Assembly: GCA_938008865.1 (NCBI GenBank)
Contig: CALLJA010000406.1
Span: 1 to 7,381 of the forward strand
Reading direction: 5' to 3'
From: an uncultured Anaerolineales bacterium
Lineage (GTDB): Bacteria; Chloroflexota; Anaerolineae; Anaerolineales; Villigracilaceae
DNA: 7,381 bases
In this document: piece after piece, positions 5,745 through 7,381 of the stretch
How positions within the stretch are numbered: position 1 is the first letter of the stretch
How the letters are laid out: every line of letters starts with the position of its first letter
The notes under the pieces: model-generated
Told to the model about the DNA's origin: nothing
What the model saw: the letters and a program-made list of their open reading frames with translations, nothing else
The model's database searches: none
Translations under genes and position numbers: made by a program

Positions 5745-6911
5745 ATGTCCCGCACCATTCTGCACCTCGACCTGGATGCCTTCTTCTGCTCGGTGGAAGA
5801 AACCCGCAACCCCGACCTGCGCGGAAAGCCCTTCGCCGTGGGCGGCAAGCCCGACGAACGCGGCGTGGTGGCCTCGTGCTCGTATGCCGCGCGGCAGTTC
5901 GGGGTGCGCTCGGCCATGCCCATGGCGCGCGCGGTGCGGCTGGTGCCCCAGCTGATCATCGTCCCCTCGCGGCATCGCTTGTACGGCGAAGTCTCGCAAC
6001 AGGTGATGAGCCGCCTGCGGAATCTGACCCCGCTGGTGGAGCAAATCTCCATCGACGAGGCCTTCCTCGACCTTTCCGACCTGCGCGACAAGGACCCGCG
6101 CCAAATCGCCCTGGACCTGCAGGCGGGCATCCGCGACGAGTTGGGGCTGCCCTGCTCGGTGGGCATCGCGTCGAACAAACTGGTGGCCAAGATCGCCACC
6201 GAGGTCGGGAAGAAGGGCGCGCAGAAGGGAGCGCCGCCCTTCGGCCTGACCCTCGTCCCTGCGGGACAGGAGGCGGCCTTCCTCGCGCCGCTGCCCGCGA
6301 ACATGCTATGGGGTGTGGGCCCGAAGACCGAGGCCAGGCTGGCCGAACTGGGCATCCACACCATCGGCGATATCGCCGCCTGGCCCGAGGCGGACCTGGC
6401 GCGGCGCTTTGGGGAGAACGGCCGCGAGTTGGCGGCCCATGCGCGGGGGCAGGACGAGCGCCCGATCGTGACCGAGCACGAGACCAAGTCCATCAGCCAG
6501 GAGACGACCTTCACGCGCGACGTCTCGGACGACAAGACCCTCGAACGAACCCTGCGCGAACTGGCGGCGGAGGTGGGCCGTTCGCTGCGCAGGAACGACC
6601 TGGCGGGCAAGACGGTCAAGATCAAGATCCGCTGGCCCGACTTCACCACCCTGACGCGCCAGACCACCCTGCCCCAACCCACCGACAGCGACGAGGAGAT
6701 CACCCAGACCGCGCTGACCTTGCTGCGCGCCGCGCGCAAGCCGCGCCAGGCCGTGCGCCTGATCGGCGTGGGCGTCAGCGGGCTGGGCGCGCCCGTCCGT
6801 CAGTTGGGATTATGGGACGCAGGCTCCGAGAAGGCGCGCAAACTGCAGGAAGTGGTGGATCAGTTGCAGGAGAAGTACGGCAAGGGAGTCATTCATCGTG
6901 GGGAGCCGTAG
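5745..6911 (+). CDS. dinB: DNA polymerase IV (Y-family translesion polymerase)
   Basis: This 388-residue Y-family polymerase copies past damaged template bases with low fidelity and no proofreading. Metal-binding residues are Asp9 in HLDLDAFF and Asp104/Glu105 in SIDEAFLD. Phe14 is at the steric-gate position that excludes ribonucleotides. SYAARQFGVRSAMPM (46-60) is the fingers motif. The SVGIASNKLVAKIATE motif (138-153) and the thumb helix-hairpin-helix WGVGPKTEARLAELGI (189-204) follow, then the little-finger domain (about 245-350). A sliding-clamp-binding motif QLGLWD lies at 353-358; about 30 residues of charged helix follow it, so it is not terminal as in E. coli. All catalytic residues are intact and the length is normal or slightly long. 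No upstream in-frame start exists. It stands alone on this strand, divergent from the Ig-domain gene. Confidence 0.97.
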   Translation: MSRTILHLDLDAFFCSVEETRNPDLRGKPFAVGGKPDERGVVASCSYAARQFGVRSAMPMARAVRLVPQLIIVPSRHRLYGEVSQQVMSRLRNLTPLVEQISIDEAFLDLSDLRDKDPRQIALDLQAGIRDELGLPCSVGIASNKLVAKIATEVGKKGAQKGAPPFGLTLVPAGQEAAFLAPLPANMLWGVGPKTEARLAELGIHTIGDIAAWPEADLARRFGENGRELAAHARGQDERPIVTEHETKSISQETTFTRDVSDDKTLERTLRELAAEVGRSLRRNDLAGKTVKIKIRWPDFTTLTRQTTLPQPTDSDEEITQTALTLLRAARKPRQAVRLIGVGVSGLGAPVRQLGLWDAGSEKARKLQEVVDQLQEKYGKGVIHRGEP

Positions 6912-6951
6912 AGCGCGACGAGCAAAGGCGTGCTCCCCTGCTTCGACAGGG
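6900..6951. other. Overlapping hairpins across the polymerase IV stop
   Basis: GGGGAGC (6900-6906, inside the end of the coding region) pairs with GCTCCCC (6932-6938). Two small stems lie in or next to this: GAGCA/TGCTC (6920-6924/6931-6935) and CCCTG/CAGGG (6936-6940/6947-6951). None is followed by a T-run, so I would not call an intrinsic terminator. A role in 3'-end stability is possible. Confidence 0.35.
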
Positions 6952-6976
6952 CTTCGATGGATTAAATGGCTCGGGG

Positions 6977-7042
6977 GGATATAGGATGGATATAGGATGG
7001 ATATGGGATCGATATAGGATCGATATAGGATGGATATAGGAT
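6977..7042. repeat. Tandem array, 6 copies of an 11-bp unit
   Basis: Six head-to-tail copies of GGATATAGGAT fill exactly 66 bp. Copies 1, 2 and 6 are identical, copy 3 has ATGGG for ATAGG, and copies 4 and 5 begin with C instead of G. The 11-bp unit is close to one helical turn, so each copy presents the same face of the DNA. Near-identity suggests recent slippage and likely copy-number variation between strains. Confidence 0.93.
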
Positions 7043-7133
7043 CGGCCCTCACAAGGACTGCTTCCACCAGCACAAAACCTGGGGGCTGTATGCAAATCCA
7101 GAATCCATCTCTTCCAAGAGTCCAGAGCCGCAC

Positions 7134-7158
7134 CACGGAGAACACAGAGCGCACAGAG
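7134..7158. repeat. Degenerate 9-bp-period repeat with CACRGAG core
   Basis: CACGGAG (7134-7140), CACAGAG (7143-7149) and CACAGAG (7152-7158) follow one another at exactly 9-bp spacing. This resembles the ACCACGGAGAACACAGAG text that I recall as widespread in intergenic regions of environmental bacteria; not searched here. It has the same 9-bp period as the repeat at 1560-1592 but a different core. Confidence 0.6.
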
Positions 7159-7176
7159 GTTCAATTGGTTTTCTCT

Positions 7177-7217
7177 GCCTGCACTGGGCCCCAAGCGTGC
7201 AGGCCTTGGGGTGTTTT
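7177..7217 (+). terminator. Interleaved hairpins ending in TGTTTT, possible terminator
   Basis: CCCCAAG (7189-7195) pairs with CTTGGGG (7205-7211) and is followed by TGTTTTC, which resembles an intrinsic terminator on the plus strand. Its left arm lies in the loop of an 8-bp perfect hairpin, GCCTGCAC (7177-7184) with GTGCAGGC (7197-7204). With no bases left to bridge the second stem, the two probably compete instead of forming a pseudoknot. It lies about 265 bp past the polymerase IV stop. Confidence 0.4.
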
Positions 7218-7259
7218 CAGGAAAAATCCGAGGGTACTTCGTCGCTTCGCCCCCCGCGC

Positions 7260-7280
7260 CGTCCCGATGTCCTCGGGACG
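7260..7280. repeat. Perfect 8-bp stem, REP-like hairpin
   Basis: CGTCCCGA (7260-7267) and TCGGGACG (7273-7280) are exact reverse complements around a 5-nt loop. There is no T-run on either side. A small palindromic repeat of this style fits dispersed REP-like elements; its copy number elsewhere in the genome is unknown. Confidence 0.5.
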
Positions 7281-7292
7281 ATGACACATAAG

Positions 7293-7311
7293 GGATGTTA
7301 CATACACATCC
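7293..7311. repeat. 6-bp inverted repeat GGATGT/ACATCC
   Basis: GGATGT (7293-7298) and ACATCC (7306-7311) are exact reverse complements with 7 bp between. It lies 53 bp before the CRP-like palindrome, in a lower-GC stretch that may be promoter territory for a gene beyond the window. It may be an operator or chance. Confidence 0.3.
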
Positions 7312-7363
7312 TGAGAATATAGTACTGACAGGCTATCCGCCCAGCCTTCTGCCGCCCTCATTC

Positions 7364-7379
7364 TGTGACAAATGTCACT
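7364..7379 (+). promoter_or_regulatory. CRP/FNR-like palindromic operator
   Basis: TGTGA-CAAATG-TCACT matches the CRP-family consensus TGTGA-N6-TCACA at nine of ten defined positions. At its core GTGACA-AA-TGTCAC is a perfect 14-bp palindrome. Its place at the right edge after a long non-coding stretch suggests it controls a gene starting just beyond the window. Strand is arbitrary for a palindrome. It could instead serve another dimeric regulator. Confidence 0.5.
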
Positions 7380-7381
7380 GT

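Larger units (their letters stand above)
6912..7381. other. Non-coding right end of the window
   Basis: No open frame in these 470 bases looks like a protein: the longest plus-strand frame (7030-7284) runs through repeat units and hairpins and has no recognisable fold. The region is a mosaic of an 11-bp tandem array, a 9-bp-period repeat, four inverted repeats and a CRP-like palindrome. It looks like an accumulation site for small repeats leading into the promoter of a gene beyond the edge. Confidence 0.65.

Noticed and set aside
5633..6739. Minus-strand open frame of 368 codons opposite polymerase IV.
   Set aside because: It lies antisense to a gene with every Y-family motif intact. Its translation is Ser/Arg-rich without structure, typical of a GC-driven shadow.
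5876..7039. Plus-strand open frame of 387 codons overlapping polymerase IV and running into the 11-bp array.
   Set aside because: It is the +1-type shadow frame of the polymerase gene (Arg/Gly/Ala-rich), extended by the tandem repeat. No domain or ribosome site supports it.
6977..7042. Possible CRISPR array.
   Set aside because: The units are 11 bp, directly adjacent and without unique spacers, so this is a tandem repeat. No cas gene is present.
7177..7211. H-type RNA pseudoknot from the two interleaved stems.
   Set aside because: The loop needed to cross the 8-bp stem would have zero bases, which is sterically implausible. Competing hairpins are the better reading.
7030..7284. Short frame of 84 codons in the right-hand non-coding region.
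   Set aside because: It is made of repeat units and hairpin arms; the TTENTERTE-type stretch is what the 9-bp-period repeat gives when translated. No credible start signal.

Overview
The window looks like a chromosomal segment of a GC-rich member of the Chloroflexota, most likely class Anaerolineae. The strongest taxonomic hint is a large secreted protein built from NBR1-type Ig-like domains joined by Thr/Pro-rich linkers. That architecture, next to an ECF sigma factor, Thr/Pro-rich lipoproteins and two-component genes, is typical of that class. The assignment is inferred from protein style, not from a marker gene. I see no rRNA, tRNA, CRISPR array, transposase or integrase.

The left three quarters is read on the minus strand. 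From right to left it holds: (i) a 704-residue exported protein made of two copies of [NBR1 Ig-like domain + unnamed beta-rich domain] and a Thr/Pro-rich tail (3372-5486), closed by an 11-bp perfect hairpin terminator; (ii) a translationally linked OmpR-type response regulator and histidine kinase pair (3306-1666); (iii) a 222-bp spacer with a degenerate 9-bp-period repeat; (iv) an ECF sigma factor (817-1443) followed by two lipoprotein genes in tandem, the second cut by the window edge. On the plus strand, diverging from the Ig-domain gene, is a complete DNA polymerase IV (5745-6911). The last 470 bases contain no credible gene but hold a six-copy 11-bp tandem array, a second 9-bp-period repeat, several hairpins and a near-perfect CRP-like palindrome at the edge.

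The minus-strand genes read as a cell-envelope signalling neighbourhood: an intramembrane-sensing kinase and its regulator, an extracytoplasmic-function sigma factor without an adjacent anti-sigma gene, and secreted or lipid-anchored products. An ECF-like promoter (GGAACTT-N15-CGTC) ahead of the Ig-domain gene offers a possible link from the sigma factor to it. Translesion polymerase IV appears to be an unrelated neighbour sharing the divergent intergenic region. The least explained parts are the unnamed beta-rich domain duplicated in the 704-residue protein, the structured leader of the polymerase gene, and the non-coding right end. No strong candidate for a wholly new system is visible.
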